A stretch of 64,000 nucleotides of DNA from an uncultured Chitinophaga sp. Lineage in GTDB: Bacteria > Bacteroidota > Bacteroidia > Chitinophagales > Chitinophagaceae. The stretch lies in assembly GCF_937898475.1 (NCBI RefSeq), contig NZ_CALEJS010000040.1, positions 186,001 to 250,000 of the forward strand, read 5' to 3'. This document shows positions 34,999-44,449 of the stretch, in pieces. The notes beneath the pieces were generated by a model, which saw nothing but the letters and a program-made list of their open reading frames with translations, was not told the DNA's origin and did not search any database. Numbering within the stretch: position 1 is the first letter of the stretch; each line of letters begins with the position of its first letter. A program made the position numbers and the translations under genes.

Positions 34999-35763
34999 GT
35001 GTTTTCGTTCAGAGAAGTACTAGCAGCTATTCAATCTTACGGTAAGGCACACCAGTTCATCACCCAGCAACGGCTGTGGAAGTGGATATTGTTGCCCGGC
35101 ATTATTTACTGCCTTTTATTTATTGCTGGTATTTACTTTGTATGGAGCTATTCAGGTGAGTTCGTGGAATATCTTTTCAACCTTCTGCCGTTGCGCACCT
35201 GGATACAGGACCTGGAAAGCAGCTGGGTAAGCTTTGTATTTATCCTCCTCGCATTTTCTATCCGCATCCTCTTTCTCTTACTTTATTTTTCCTATTTCAA
35301 ATATCTCTTTCTGATAGTGGGCTCGCCCCTCTTTGCTTACCTGTCTGAAAAAACAGAAGCTATCCTGCAACGCCGGGATTTTCCCTTCAGCTGGAAACAG
35401 CTGCTGAAAGACATTGCAAGGGGTGTTCGCCTTTCATTCCGCAACATGCTGTACCAGACCATCTGCCTGCTGCTGTTGTTTGTCCTTTCCTTTATTCCCA
35501 TACTGGGATGGCTTACACCACTGGCCGGCTTCATCATAGAATGCTATTTTTACGGCTTCTCTATGATGGACTACAGTTGTGAACGCCATCGCATGAATGT
35601 AAGGCAGAGCATCGCCTTCATCAAAGAGCACAGGGGTATGGCACTGGGCAACGGCATGGTATATTACCTGATGATGTTTGTACCAATTGCCGGATGGATA
35701 CTGGCCCCCTCCTACGCTGTAATAGCCGCCACCATTCATTTACAGGATAAACGACTGTTGTAA
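34999..35763 (+). CDS. EI24/CysZ-like membrane protein, GTG start
   Basis: A 254-residue integral membrane protein with about four to six hydrophobic segments (near 30-50, 75-105, 150-185, 218-240) and the EI24-domain region PLFAYLSEKTEAILQ. CysZ relatives carry sulfate, but many EI24 proteins have no known substrate, and no sulfur genes are adjacent. GTG at 34999 is the start. The stop shares one base with the ATG of the next gene (TAATG), so they are translationally coupled. Confidence 0.85.
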   Translation: MFSFREVLAAIQSYGKAHQFITQQRLWKWILLPGIIYCLLFIAGIYFVWSYSGEFVEYLFNLLPLRTWIQDLESSWVSFVFILLAFSIRILFLLLYFSYFKYLFLIVGSPLFAYLSEKTEAILQRRDFPFSWKQLLKDIARGVRLSFRNMLYQTICLLLLFVLSFIPILGWLTPLAGFIIECYFYGFSMMDYSCERHRMNVRQSIAFIKEHRGMALGNGMVYYLMMFVPIAGWILAPSYAVIAATIHLQDKRLL

Positions 35764-36473
35764 TGAACGCTCCCGGCAAAGTATACCTGATACCGACAAT
35801 GTTGAGCCCCGATGCATTACAAACCATCCCGGCCTATATTACGGCCGCCGTACAGCCGCTCAGGATCTTCTTCGTAGAAAATGAACGTACCGCACGCCGC
35901 TACCTGAAAGCGCTTGACAGGAACATTAATATAGATGAGCTGCAGCTGCACCTGATGAACGAACACCATCCTCCTGATACAACGCTGGCTAAAAAATTAC
36001 TGCTGGAAGGTCACAACATCGGTATTATGAGCGAGGCCGGATGCCCTGCCATTGCAGACCCCGGGCATCTGGTAGTACAGGTGGCACACCGTATCAATGC
36101 CGCGGTGATACCACTGGTAGGCCCCAACTCCATCCTGCTGGCCCTGATGGCCTCCGGTATGAATGGACAGCATTTTCAATTTGTGGGATACCTGCCGGTG
36201 AAACCGCCGGAGCGTGTAAAAACCTTAAAAGAATTGGAAATTGTTTCTCAAAAGAAAGGACAAACGCAGATATTCATTGAAGCCCCTTACCGCAATAACC
36301 AGCTGCTGAAAGATATACTGGCTAACTGTAAAGACCATACGCAATTGTGTATAGCCGCAGACATTACCGGGCCTGAAGAATACATCCGCACCAGGACCGT
36401 TAAAGAATGGAAGAACGCAGTACCCGAACTGCATAAACGGCCGGCTATTTTCCTGCTGTATGCAGACCGTTAA
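35763..36473 (+). CDS. SAM-dependent methyltransferase, RsmI-like (tetrapyrrole methylase fold)
   Basis: A 236-residue enzyme of the RsmI side of the tetrapyrrole-methylase superfamily, the group that 2'-O-methylates C1402 of 16S rRNA. Features are FVENERTARRYL near residue 38, the glycine-rich IGIMSEAGCPAIADPGHLVV, and PLVGPNSILLALMASGMNGQHFQFVGYLP. It is shorter than RsmI of E. coli and differs at the N-terminus, as usual in Bacteroidota. It is coupled to the EI24 gene and overlaps the convergent gene by 4 nt. Confidence 0.9.
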   Translation: MNAPGKVYLIPTMLSPDALQTIPAYITAAVQPLRIFFVENERTARRYLKALDRNINIDELQLHLMNEHHPPDTTLAKKLLLEGHNIGIMSEAGCPAIADPGHLVVQVAHRINAAVIPLVGPNSILLALMASGMNGQHFQFVGYLPVKPPERVKTLKELEIVSQKKGQTQIFIEAPYRNNQLLKDILANCKDHTQLCIAADITGPEEYIRTRTVKEWKNAVPELHKRPAIFLLYADR

Positions 36474-36853
36474 TTCAGCGGCGGCTCATTTCTTACCGCC
36501 ACAATACTATCCACTATATATTTACTGAAACCGCGCCAGGGAACGGCGCCGAGGTATTCTTTGTAATGCAGCTCCACCACTTTACCACTGCTGGTCATTA
36601 GCTTCTGCGCTACCTCTTCATTCACCACGGAGAACTCAAATTCATTGGACTGCAATGAGCCGGGCTGTTTGGAGCGATAGCCGGACTGTATCAGCCTTCC
36701 TTCATAGGTTTTAAAGATATAACCCTTCTGCACAAAATAATTCAGCTCGCCAGCCTTTACACCACGACCAAACACAAAGTAATATCTGTAGGAAAAGTAT
36801 CCCAGCAGCAGCAGGAAGACAATCCCCACGATCATGAATACAAATTTGCGCAT
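36470..36853 (-). CDS. hypothetical membrane-anchored protein, 127 aa
   Basis: Residues 5-25 form one N-terminal transmembrane anchor; the rest is a small, mostly beta, soluble domain (LNYFVQKGYIFKTYEGRLIQSG, then VVELHYKEYLGAVPWRG). Proteins of this kind occur widely in Bacteroidota without a known function. It overlaps the end of the RsmI-like gene by 4 nt. Upstream is the palindromic repeat at 36893-36957. Confidence 0.8.
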   Translation of the reverse strand: MRKFVFMIVGIVFLLLLGYFSYRYYFVFGRGVKAGELNYFVQKGYIFKTYEGRLIQSGYRSKQPGSLQSNEFEFSVVNEEVAQKLMTSSGKVVELHYKEYLGAVPWRGFSKYIVDSIVAVRNEPPLN

Positions 36854-36892
36854 AACGATAATTTAGTTTGAGGGGTTGAATGTTTATATGTT

Positions 36893-36957
36893 TGAGCGTT
36901 TGAAAGTTTTGAAAGTGCGTCCCGCCATTAGAACATCATTAAACTTTCAAACGCTCA
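36893..36957. repeat. palindromic TTTGAAAGTTTGAG-type repeat
   Basis: Perfect 17-bp arms (TGAGCGTTTGAAAGTTT at 36893-36909, inverse at 36941-36957) in a wider imperfect palindrome from about 36868 to 36975, again with the word (TTTGAA/TTTGAG) repeated inside each arm. It lies between two co-directional minus-strand genes. Confidence 0.7.
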
Positions 36958-36976
36958 GCCTTCAAACCTTTCAATA

Positions 36977-38353
36977 TTAAAGTCCATACTTGTCTACCAG
37001 GTGAAGCAATGCCGCCATACTGAATGCACCCAGCTCCAGCTCTCTTTTGTTCACTGCTTCAAACACATCTGACTGTGCATGGTGGATGTCAAAATAACGC
37101 TGCGAGTCAGGAGAAAGTTCACCAATGGGTATGCCCAGCTGCTCATTCAGCGGTCCCACATCTACGCCGCCGCCTTCTTCGTCAAAATCGTACAGGCCGT
37201 AGGGCAGCAACAGCTTAGCCCAGCTTTTTACTTTGGCGCGCTGCCCGGGTGATGCAGTGAGTGAAAAACCACGGGGCGTAAAACCACCGGCATCGCTTTC
37301 CAATGCAAAGATGTGCTTTTCACCGGCTGCCTTGGCAGTTTCGGCATATTTCTGTCCGCCTCTTGTGCCGTTCTCCTCGTTGGCAAACAGCACTACACGC
37401 AAAGTATGTTTAGGCCGCAACCCTGCTGCCTTTAAAGCGCGGAGCACTTCTATGGATTGTACACAACCGGCGCCATCATCATGCGCCCCCTCGTTCACAT
37501 CCCAGGAATCCAGGTGGCCGCCCACCGTGATCACCTGTTCAGGATGCTCACTGCCTCTCAGCTCGGCAATCACATTATGACCAATGGTATCAGGCAGGAA
37601 ATGACAGGTAGTGCGCAGATAGACCTTCATATCCTTATCATCGCTGATCCGGTTGCTCAGTTTATCGGCATCTTCCAGGCCAATCGCTACCGCCGGTATT
37701 TTAGGGAAAGAATCGTTATACCGCATAGCGCCGGTATGCGGGAAATTATTGGCTGCATGCGACATGGAACGGACAATCACCGCCAGTGCGCCATATCTGG
37801 CAGCCCTGCTGGCTCCCGCAGCCCGGTACATGAATGCATCGCCGTAGGCATGAAAAGTTTTGATGAAAGTTGGATTGAAATGGTAGTTGTAGAATACGAT
37901 CTTCCCTTTCACCTGGTCTTTCTTAGCCTCCAGGTCGTCAAAAGAAGCCACTTCTATTACAGGAGCGGTAACGCCTTCGGGCCCGCTGCCCACGGAATTA
38001 CCGAGCGCCAGCACCTCCAGCGGCGGAATAAAATCCCGGCGTTTTGATATAATACGTACTTCTTCCTTATCGCCCCTTACCCAGTGAGGCACCATACATT
38101 CCTGCAGATAAACGGTATCTGCACCGGCAGCTTTCAGGGCCGCAAAGCCCCATTGTTCTGCCTTCGACATTTGCGGAGAGCCCGCCAGGCGGCCTCCTAT
38201 CTCCTTGGTAAGCACTTTCAGGTTAGCGTAGGCGGTGCTGTGTGTAAGCACCTCGTCGGCCAGCTTGCGTAGCGTAAGGGAATCGTCGTTCTGTTGTGCA
38301 TGAGCTATAGATATGGAACAAGCTAAGGTTAGCGGTAAAAGAAAGCGTAGCAT
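36977..38353 (-). CDS. M28-family zinc aminopeptidase
   Basis: A 458-residue secreted peptidase. The signal peptide ends AHAQ near residue 20. A PA-type domain (PEGVTAPVIEVASFDD...) is inserted at ~120-225, and the M28 catalytic core shows GGHLDSWD, GAHDDGAGC, NEENGTRGG and a late HHAQSDVFE, which supply the two-zinc ligands and the catalytic acid. Such enzymes trim amino acids from peptides in the periplasm or outside. No T9SS tail is present. Confidence 0.93.
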   Translation of the reverse strand: MLRFLLPLTLACSISIAHAQQNDDSLTLRKLADEVLTHSTAYANLKVLTKEIGGRLAGSPQMSKAEQWGFAALKAAGADTVYLQECMVPHWVRGDKEEVRIISKRRDFIPPLEVLALGNSVGSGPEGVTAPVIEVASFDDLEAKKDQVKGKIVFYNYHFNPTFIKTFHAYGDAFMYRAAGASRAARYGALAVIVRSMSHAANNFPHTGAMRYNDSFPKIPAVAIGLEDADKLSNRISDDKDMKVYLRTTCHFLPDTIGHNVIAELRGSEHPEQVITVGGHLDSWDVNEGAHDDGAGCVQSIEVLRALKAAGLRPKHTLRVVLFANEENGTRGGQKYAETAKAAGEKHIFALESDAGGFTPRGFSLTASPGQRAKVKSWAKLLLPYGLYDFDEEGGGVDVGPLNEQLGIPIGELSPDSQRYFDIHHAQSDVFEAVNKRELELGAFSMAALLHLVDKYGL

Positions 38354-38459
38354 AAAGCAGGCAAATTTTTGGACCTAAGCTAATCAATTAACCCTGTTAT
38401 TACAAATTTGTGACGGATGACGATGTGACGGCCGGCGACAATTGCTGATGGCAAAACGC

Positions 38460-38467
38460 TATCTTTG
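38460..38467 (+). promoter_or_regulatory. -7 box of bshA
   Basis: TATCTTTG, a perfect -7 match, 60 nt before the chosen bshA start; no TTG at the -33 position. Confidence 0.4.
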
Positions 38468-38527
38468 TACCCTGCTTTAGGCACTGAGCACTGTGCAGAA
38501 GCGCTAAGCGGAAAAAAATGTAATTCC

Positions 38528-39670
38528 ATGCGAATCGGTATAGTATGTTATCCTACCTACGGGGGGAGCGGCGTCCTGGCGACTGAACTGGGCAAAGCAC
38601 TGGCAGATAAAGGCCATATGGTTCACTTCATCACTTATCAGCAACCCGTAAGGCTCAACGCATTTCACGCGAATATTTATTATCACGAAGTTCAGGTGCC
38701 TACCTATCCCCTGTTCGATTTTCCACCCTATGAATCTGCGCTGAGCAGTACCATGGTAGACGTGATTTTGAACCAGCATCTTGACCTGCTGCACGTGCAC
38801 TATGCTATTCCGCACGCCAGTACGGCCTACCTGGCCAAACAGATCGTGAGTAAGCAGGGCAGGGTTGTACCTTTCATCACCACCCTGCATGGTACAGATA
38901 TTACGCTGGTGGGCAAAGACAAAACCTATGCGCCGGTGGTAACCTTTTCCATCAACGAATCAGATGCCATTACGGCCGTATCCAGCAACCTGCGGGAAGA
39001 AACGTATAAATCATTCCAGATAGAGAAGGATATTGACGTGATCTACAACTTTGTAGACATTGAGCGTTTCAAACGCCGCGAGCTGCCGCCATTCAGACAA
39101 GCCATTGCGCCTAACGGCGAAAAAATCTTACTGCACGTATCCAACTTCCGTAAGGTTAAACGCGTGCCCGATGTGGTGAAGATCTTCCAGCGGGTTCGTG
39201 AACAGGTGCCGGCCAAACTCCTGCTGGTAGGAGACGGGCCTGACCGTCCGGCTATTGAATGTATGTGCCGCGATCTGCATTTATGCGATGATATCCGCTT
39301 TGTTGGTAAACAGGAACAGCTGGAAGATGTAATGTCTGTCAGCGATCTGTTCATCCTGCCTTCAGAATACGAAAGCTTTGGCCTGGCCGCCCTGGAAGCA
39401 ATGGCTTCAGAAGTACCGGTGATCTCTTCCAATGCAGGTGGTTTACCTGAGGTGAACATACACGGTAAAACCGGTTACCTGAGCCCTGTGGGCGATGTTG
39501 CCTCCATGGCTGCACATGTAATAGAGCTGTTTACAGACGAACGTAAGCTGGCTGTCATGCGTAAAGGCGCACTGGAACAGGCGCAGCGTTTTCACATCAA
39601 CAATATTGTTCCGCAATACGAGGCTTTGTATGAGCGCGTGAGAGAGAAAGCAACTGCGGCAAGCTATTGA
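38528..39670 (+). CDS. bshA: N-acetyl-alpha-D-glucosaminyl L-malate synthase
   Basis: BshA (380 aa) is a GT4 glycosyltransferase that joins GlcNAc from UDP-GlcNAc to L-malate, the first step of bacillithiol synthesis. The N-terminal MRIGIVCYPTYGGSGVLATE, HVHYAIPHA, the TLHGTDITLVG segment and the GT4 EX7E motif (ESFGLAALE, about residue 284) all match. The start at 38528 fits the family; the frame extends 21 codons upstream without meaning. The other bsh genes are not nearby. Bacillithiol would be the main low-molecular thiol, relevant to the two peroxidases here. Confidence 0.95.
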   Translation: MRIGIVCYPTYGGSGVLATELGKALADKGHMVHFITYQQPVRLNAFHANIYYHEVQVPTYPLFDFPPYESALSSTMVDVILNQHLDLLHVHYAIPHASTAYLAKQIVSKQGRVVPFITTLHGTDITLVGKDKTYAPVVTFSINESDAITAVSSNLREETYKSFQIEKDIDVIYNFVDIERFKRRELPPFRQAIAPNGEKILLHVSNFRKVKRVPDVVKIFQRVREQVPAKLLLVGDGPDRPAIECMCRDLHLCDDIRFVGKQEQLEDVMSVSDLFILPSEYESFGLAALEAMASEVPVISSNAGGLPEVNIHGKTGYLSPVGDVASMAAHVIELFTDERKLAVMRKGALEQAQRFHINNIVPQYEALYERVREKATAASY

Positions 39671-39673
39671 CTT

Positions 39674-39720
39674 AAAAAGCTGTTAGCTACTAGCCGCTAG
39701 CTAAATGCTAACAGCTTTTT
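39674..39720. terminator. bidirectional terminator made of TTAGC-type repeat
   Basis: AAAAAGCTGTTAGC (39674-39687) pairs perfectly with 39707-39720, giving A-tract, stem and T-tract in both directions. The loop has more of the same words (TACTAGCCGCTAGCTAAAT). It lies exactly between the stops of convergent bshA and the EnvC-like gene. Confidence 0.8.
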
Positions 39721-39721
39721 A

Positions 39722-41179
39722 TCATCTCTTCATGATCCACCACTCCGGGTTTTGTTTCACAGTGCCTTTATAGATCTGTAGTTCTACTTCGCCCTGGTTT
39801 TCTATATCATTGGTGCTGGCTGTACCGATCATCTGGCCGGTGCGCACCTGGGAGCCGGTTTTCACGGTTACCGTTTGCAGGCGCACATAGTTGGTGAAAT
39901 ACTGACCGTGGCGTATCATTACCACGTATCCGCTACCGGGTATTACCATTACCCTTCTTACTTCTCCTTCAAATATGGCTTTTACGGCAGCGCCTTTCGA
40001 GGTGGCGATGATGATACCGTCGTTCTCTACGTTGATCCGTTCAACTACTGCGTGGTGCTGTTTACCAAAGTGGCCAATGATATTACCATTGCTCACGGGC
40101 CAGGGTAGCTTGCCACGGTTACTCTCAAAACTTTCTGACAGGGCCAGTGCTTCAGGAGTAGCTTCCAGCACGTTGGCGCTGCGGGTAGGCGCTGGCGCCG
40201 GTTTTTCCGGTTCGGGTTCAGGTGCTTTGGGGGTTTCCTTTACTACCGGCGGCGGCGGTGTGGCCGCTACACCGTTGTTATTACCGGCGGCCGCCTTAGC
40301 TGCCGCTTCCCTGGCGGCGGCTTCCCTGGCAGCAGCAAGGGCTGCTGCTTTGCGGGCTGCTTCTTCCCGCCGGCGTTTTTCTTCTGCTGCTTTGCGGCGG
40401 GCCAATTCTTCGGCCTCAGCACGTTTGCGTTCTTCCTCAATTTCACGGCGGATCACCGCGCGGATGGCAGCTTGTACATTCTGTGCATCCTTCTTTCGTT
40501 TATTGATATCTGCCAGCAGTTCTTTTTCGCGGCCTTTCAGTTTGGCCAGCACTTCATCTTTTTCCTTACGGTCCAGCTCCAGCGTTTTGCGTTCATCCTG
40601 CTCACTTTTCAGCGTGCTGGCCCTTTTCTCTTTCTGTTCCTGAAGGCTGGCTATTTTCTGGGACAGCAGATCCTGTGTTTCAACAATGTTGGAAGCCTGC
40701 CGCCGGCGATAGTCGCGATACTGTTTCAGGTATTGATAGCGCTTTACCGCATCGTTGAAGCTCTGTGCGGAAAAGATAAAGTTCATGAGGTCATATGCGC
40801 TGCGGTTCTTGTAAGCATATACCACCAGCTGTGCATATTGCGCCTTCAGGGTATCAAGGTCTTTCTGTAATGTTTTTACATCACGGTATGCGGTGTTGAT
40901 ATCACCGTTGATGAAGTTGATCTCTTCGTTGATGTTATTGATCAGGCGGGTGCGCAGGTAGATCTTGTTCTGCAGAGCCCTTAGCTGCCCCAGGCTTTCC
41001 TTGGTAGAGCGCTTGGTTTCTTTCAATGCTTCGTTGGCCTCGTCTATTTCTTTCTGCAGCTCTTTTTTCCTGCGCTCCAGTTCTTCACGTGAAAGCTGGT
41101 TATTGTTCTGCGCATGGGAAACCGCAGGTAACAACCATAATGCAAACAAAAACGGGATAAGCTTCTTCAGATACAACAT
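39722..41179 (-). CDS. EnvC-like murein hydrolase activator, degenerate LytM domain
   Basis: A 485-residue periplasmic protein. Signal peptide (SHAQ, ~24), then a long coiled coil (~25-265), an Ala/Arg/Glu-rich stretch (~240-310), a Pro/Glu linker and a C-terminal LytM/M23 domain (~365-485). The zinc-binding H-x3-D and H-x-H are not conserved: the region reads GHFGKQHHAVVERINVENDG and, later, TNYVRL. So it probably activates amidases at division rather than cutting itself, as EnvC does. It ends the DUF4292/TPR/dut minus-strand group. Confidence 0.9.
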   Translation of the reverse strand: MLYLKKLIPFLFALWLLPAVSHAQNNNQLSREELERRKKELQKEIDEANEALKETKRSTKESLGQLRALQNKIYLRTRLINNINEEINFINGDINTAYRDVKTLQKDLDTLKAQYAQLVVYAYKNRSAYDLMNFIFSAQSFNDAVKRYQYLKQYRDYRRRQASNIVETQDLLSQKIASLQEQKEKRASTLKSEQDERKTLELDRKEKDEVLAKLKGREKELLADINKRKKDAQNVQAAIRAVIRREIEEERKRAEAEELARRKAAEEKRRREEAARKAAALAAAREAAAREAAAKAAAGNNNGVAATPPPPVVKETPKAPEPEPEKPAPAPTRSANVLEATPEALALSESFESNRGKLPWPVSNGNIIGHFGKQHHAVVERINVENDGIIIATSKGAAVKAIFEGEVRRVMVIPGSGYVVMIRHGQYFTNYVRLQTVTVKTGSQVRTGQMIGTASTNDIENQGEVELQIYKGTVKQNPEWWIMKR

Positions 41180-41185
41180 TTGTTA

Positions 41186-41314
41186 AAAATACCAATTTTA
41201 AAATTCCAAATTCCAAAATCCAAATTCCTGATTCCAGCCCGGTTCCATATTCCTGATGCTGTACACTGCGATTGGGAATCTGGATGTTGGAATTGGAGAT
41301 TTGGATGCCGGAAT
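41186..41314. repeat. palindromic ATTCCAAATTCC-type repeat
   Basis: Left arm of AATTCCAAATTCCAAAATCCAAATTCCTGATTCC words and right arm of the inverse (GGGAATCTGGATGTTGGAATTGGAGATTTGGA), imperfectly paired. It is related to the word set at 24405-24560, but lies between two co-directional genes. Confidence 0.7.
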
Positions 41315-42133
41315 TTACTCCAGTGTATAGCCTGAAGCCGGCACCGTAAACGGAAAGCTGAGCGGCTGGTTAAATTCCACGCGGTTAAAGTCCATGGCTA
41401 TCCTGGTGATATTCTTCTCCTCTACAAAAATGCGGCGGGTGGTTGCAAACCTGCGGCCATCCATCACCTTGTACTCGCCGTAGGTGAGTTCGCAGGACCT
41501 GTTGCTGGCGGGGTTTTTATCCATCACCTTGCTTTGCTGCAACAGGTAATCATCTGCAAAGACATTGAACAGACTGGTATATAACGTGCTATCGCAGCTG
41601 AATGATATAATGGCGGGTGTTTTTACCACCTGGAAAACTGAATCTGTGAGAAATACCGGGTTGCCGATGATCATGTCCTGCAGGGTACTGAACTCAAATG
41701 GAATGTTCAGCAGGTCACGGGCATCGTTGAGGGCGCGCAGGTAAAGCCGCTTGTTGAACTTGTCATAGGCCTTCAGGCTGTCGGGCGTAATGATGGCGCG
41801 GGCCACCTCTCCAATAATCGGTGCGGATACGGAGATCCATATCACGCTGTCTTTCTGCATGCGGATGTTGGTACTGATATTCTGCTGCCGCTGCTTATCG
41901 TTCTCAAAATCTATCTTGAGCTTGGCAGAGAAAGTAGTATACTGAACGCTGTTTTTCCTGACACCTTCCAGCAGTGTGCCCTTTATGGCCGCTGCCTCTG
42001 CAGCTGCGCTATCGGTAACTGCTGTTACCTGGGAGCTGTCTCCCACTGTGAACACAGGCCGTGCTATCTGGCGCGAATGCCTGCAGGATACTAATAAAAG
42101 ACTGGCTACTCCTAGTAGAACTATTTGCTTCAT
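41315..42133 (-). CDS. DUF4292 lipoprotein
   Basis: A 272-residue lipoprotein with lipobox LLVSC (Cys 17). The mature part is a beta-rich LolB-like fold (FSAKLKIDFEND, WISVSAPIIGEVARAII) that defines DUF4292, found in Bacteroidota and of unknown role, presumably at the outer membrane. It lies between the TPR lipoprotein and EnvC-like genes, an arrangement I associate with this phylum. Confidence 0.88.
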   Translation of the reverse strand: MKQIVLLGVASLLLVSCRHSRQIARPVFTVGDSSQVTAVTDSAAAEAAAIKGTLLEGVRKNSVQYTTFSAKLKIDFENDKQRQQNISTNIRMQKDSVIWISVSAPIIGEVARAIITPDSLKAYDKFNKRLYLRALNDARDLLNIPFEFSTLQDMIIGNPVFLTDSVFQVVKTPAIISFSCDSTLYTSLFNVFADDYLLQQSKVMDKNPASNRSCELTYGEYKVMDGRRFATTRRIFVEEKNITRIAMDFNRVEFNQPLSFPFTVPASGYTLE

Positions 42134-42148
42134 AACCCAATTATCCAG

Positions 42149-42221
42149 TTACGCTGAATGCTCAATGTTTAATGCTGAACGCTATTGCTTAATGTATTTC
42201 GCGTTCCGCGCTCAGCGTAAC
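42149..42221. repeat. palindromic GAACGCTGAATGC-type repeat
   Basis: Perfect 10-bp arms (GTTACGCTGA at 42149-42158 and inverse at 42212-42221) enclose copies of GCTGAATGCTCAATG / AATGCTGAACGC. It uses the same word as 26220-26270, here between co-directional genes. Confidence 0.65.
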
Positions 42222-42222
42222 A

Positions 42223-43983
42223 CTATAAATCAATATACCTTTTTTCTGCAATTTTCCTGGCCAGCCCAACAGAAGAAGCTCCCTTCTCCCTGGCGCGCTG
42301 CCAGTATTCGAGCGCCTTCGCCACATCTTTCAGGTTAAACAGGATATCGCCGTAGTGCTCCAGTACGCTCGGATCTTTCTGTGCATCGGGATCCTGCAGC
42401 GCCTTTTCAATCCACTCCCTGGCCTGCTCATATTTACCCATGCGGAACAGTATCCAGGCATAGGTATCCATATAGGTGGCGCTTTCAGGCTGCAGCTCCA
42501 GTGAGCGGCGCGACATCTCTTCGGCTTTTTCCAGCTGCTCGCTCCGCATGGAAAGATAATAGCTGTAGTTGTTAAGTACTACCGCATCATCCGGCCGTAT
42601 CATTAAAGCTCGCTCGTAGCTGCTGTCTGATTGCTGATGCTGCCCTACGGCATGGTAAGAGTCGCCCAGCAGGGAGTATACATCTCCCATAAAGCGCTTG
42701 TCAGCAGTGCCCATGGTCAGTGCATGTTTCAGTGAGCCAATGGCGTCCGGGTACTGTTGCAGCAGGTATGCCGCTACCCCCTGGAAATAAAAGCCCATAA
42801 ACTCTTCCGGGAACCTGGCGGTAACTATCTTACTGGCCTTCAGCAATTCAGCCGGCGCTTCCTTGCGTGAATAGATCCACATCAGCTGGTACCAAACCGA
42901 AAAACGGGTAGAGTCGAGGCTGATGGCCCTGTTGTAATTATCCAGCGCGCTGTCCAGCATATCCGCCTGTGAATACATGTCTGCCTGCAGGGCATAGGCT
43001 TTCGCTTCTGCAGGATGGGCCTGTATTACAAGGTGGGTAAGCTGCAGCCCTTCATGCAGTTTGGTGCTGTCTATCTGCAGCATCTGCAGGTAGGGATATA
43101 CAAAGGCTACTTTCTCGTCTATACTGTAATCCGGGTTGGAAAATGCTTTGGTAAGATATTGCCAGTAAACGGCGCTGTCGCCGCGCTGTTTGGCGTAATT
43201 GGCCAGGGCAATCAGTGAGCGGGCATTGGTGCTGTCGCGCGACAAAATGCTTTTATAAATGGCACTGGCTTCTTCTACACGGTCGTTTGCATCATACACT
43301 TCTGCCAGCAGCTGGTAATAACGTAATTCCTGCGGGCTTTGGTTGATGAGTTTGCGGATCTCATTTGCCGCTTCCTCTACCTTGCTCTGCTTCAGCAGCA
43401 GGCGTTGCTTCTGGTAGGTCAGCTCCTCTACCACCCCTGTTTTTTCTTCCAGCTGGTTCAGTACGGCGAGTGCATCATCTATTTTACCGGCTTTGGAAAG
43501 CAGCATGGCCTTATTAAACATATAGTCCTCGCTTTCCGGGTACTGCCTGCTGAGCCGCGCATATACAGCGGCTGCACTGTCAAACTGGTTATTAATACCC
43601 ATGGCATCTGCCAGCGCCAGCTGAAACCAGCGGTTGGTAGTATCCATGTTGGCAGCCCTGCGCGCAAAGCCCAGCGCATAGGCTGGGTTGTTCACTTCCA
43701 TGAAAAGACGGGCCAGCTCGTAATATACGGTAGGATTCTGCCTGTTCAGGCGGAGATAATCTGAGAACTGTGTAATGGCGGTTTTATAATCGCCCAGCAT
43801 TTTGGAGCGCTGAGCGGCGAAGAAGAGGCTGTCTGAACGCTGCTGAAGCAGGGTAGGATCTTTGATGGCATAGGCACTGTTTGCCGCACGCGCTTTCCTG
43901 GCAGCCGGATATTTCTGACTACTGCAGGCACTCCATAAAACAAGAGCACATCCCAACCCTATTAAGGTTCTCAATACACGCAT
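42223..43983 (-). CDS. TPR-repeat lipoprotein
   Basis: A 586-residue lipoprotein (Cys 20 in LVLWSAC) consisting of tandem tetratricopeptide repeats, seen in AITQFSDYLRLNRQNPTVYYELAR and near the end in MRSEQLEKAEEMSRRSLELQPES. It probably acts as a protein-protein scaffold at the outer membrane. It begins 3 nt after the dut stop, so it is in the dut operon; DUF4292 and the EnvC-like gene follow. Confidence 0.9.
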   Translation of the reverse strand: MRVLRTLIGLGCALVLWSACSSQKYPAARKARAANSAYAIKDPTLLQQRSDSLFFAAQRSKMLGDYKTAITQFSDYLRLNRQNPTVYYELARLFMEVNNPAYALGFARRAANMDTTNRWFQLALADAMGINNQFDSAAAVYARLSRQYPESEDYMFNKAMLLSKAGKIDDALAVLNQLEEKTGVVEELTYQKQRLLLKQSKVEEAANEIRKLINQSPQELRYYQLLAEVYDANDRVEEASAIYKSILSRDSTNARSLIALANYAKQRGDSAVYWQYLTKAFSNPDYSIDEKVAFVYPYLQMLQIDSTKLHEGLQLTHLVIQAHPAEAKAYALQADMYSQADMLDSALDNYNRAISLDSTRFSVWYQLMWIYSRKEAPAELLKASKIVTARFPEEFMGFYFQGVAAYLLQQYPDAIGSLKHALTMGTADKRFMGDVYSLLGDSYHAVGQHQQSDSSYERALMIRPDDAVVLNNYSYYLSMRSEQLEKAEEMSRRSLELQPESATYMDTYAWILFRMGKYEQAREWIEKALQDPDAQKDPSVLEHYGDILFNLKDVAKALEYWQRAREKGASSVGLARKIAEKRYIDL

Positions 43984-43986
43984 TCC

Positions 43987-44430
43987 TCAGGATTTTCCGG
44001 TGTGGCCGAAACCACCGTGCCCCCGATCTGTTGTTGTTAATATTTCCACTGCTTCCAGACTTACCTGGGTAACCGGGGCTACCACCATCTGTGCTATACG
44101 GTCGCCGGGAGCAATGATTTGCGGTTCGTTGGACAGGTTGATCATAATCACCTTCAGCTCTCCCCTGTAATCTGCATCTATCGTGCCAGGGGTGTTCAGC
44201 AGGGTAAGCCCCTGCTTGATTGCCAGGCCGCTGCGGGGCCTTACCTGTGCTTCGTAGCCTGCTGGTAATTCAATGAATAAACCAGTAGGCACCAGCATTC
44301 TTTCCAGGGGCTGTAGGGTGATTGCCGTTTCCAGGTGCGCCCGCAGGTCCATACCTGCCGATTCGGCAGTGGCATATGACGGCAGCGGGTTGGCCGACCT
44401 GTTGATGATCTTTACAATTATTTCAGCCAT
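43987..44430 (-). CDS. dut: dUTP diphosphatase
   Basis: Dut (147 aa) hydrolyses dUTP to dUMP, keeping uracil out of DNA. The trimeric dUTPase motifs are in order: AESAGMDLRA, RPRSGLA, NTPGTIDADYRGE, GDRIAQMVV and the glycine-rich tail DRGHGGFGHTG that closes over the site. Confidence 0.97.
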   Translation of the reverse strand: MAEIIVKIINRSANPLPSYATAESAGMDLRAHLETAITLQPLERMLVPTGLFIELPAGYEAQVRPRSGLAIKQGLTLLNTPGTIDADYRGELKVIMINLSNEPQIIAPGDRIAQMVVAPVTQVSLEAVEILTTTDRGHGGFGHTGKS

Positions 44431-44449
44431 TTGACAAAGATAATCAAAT

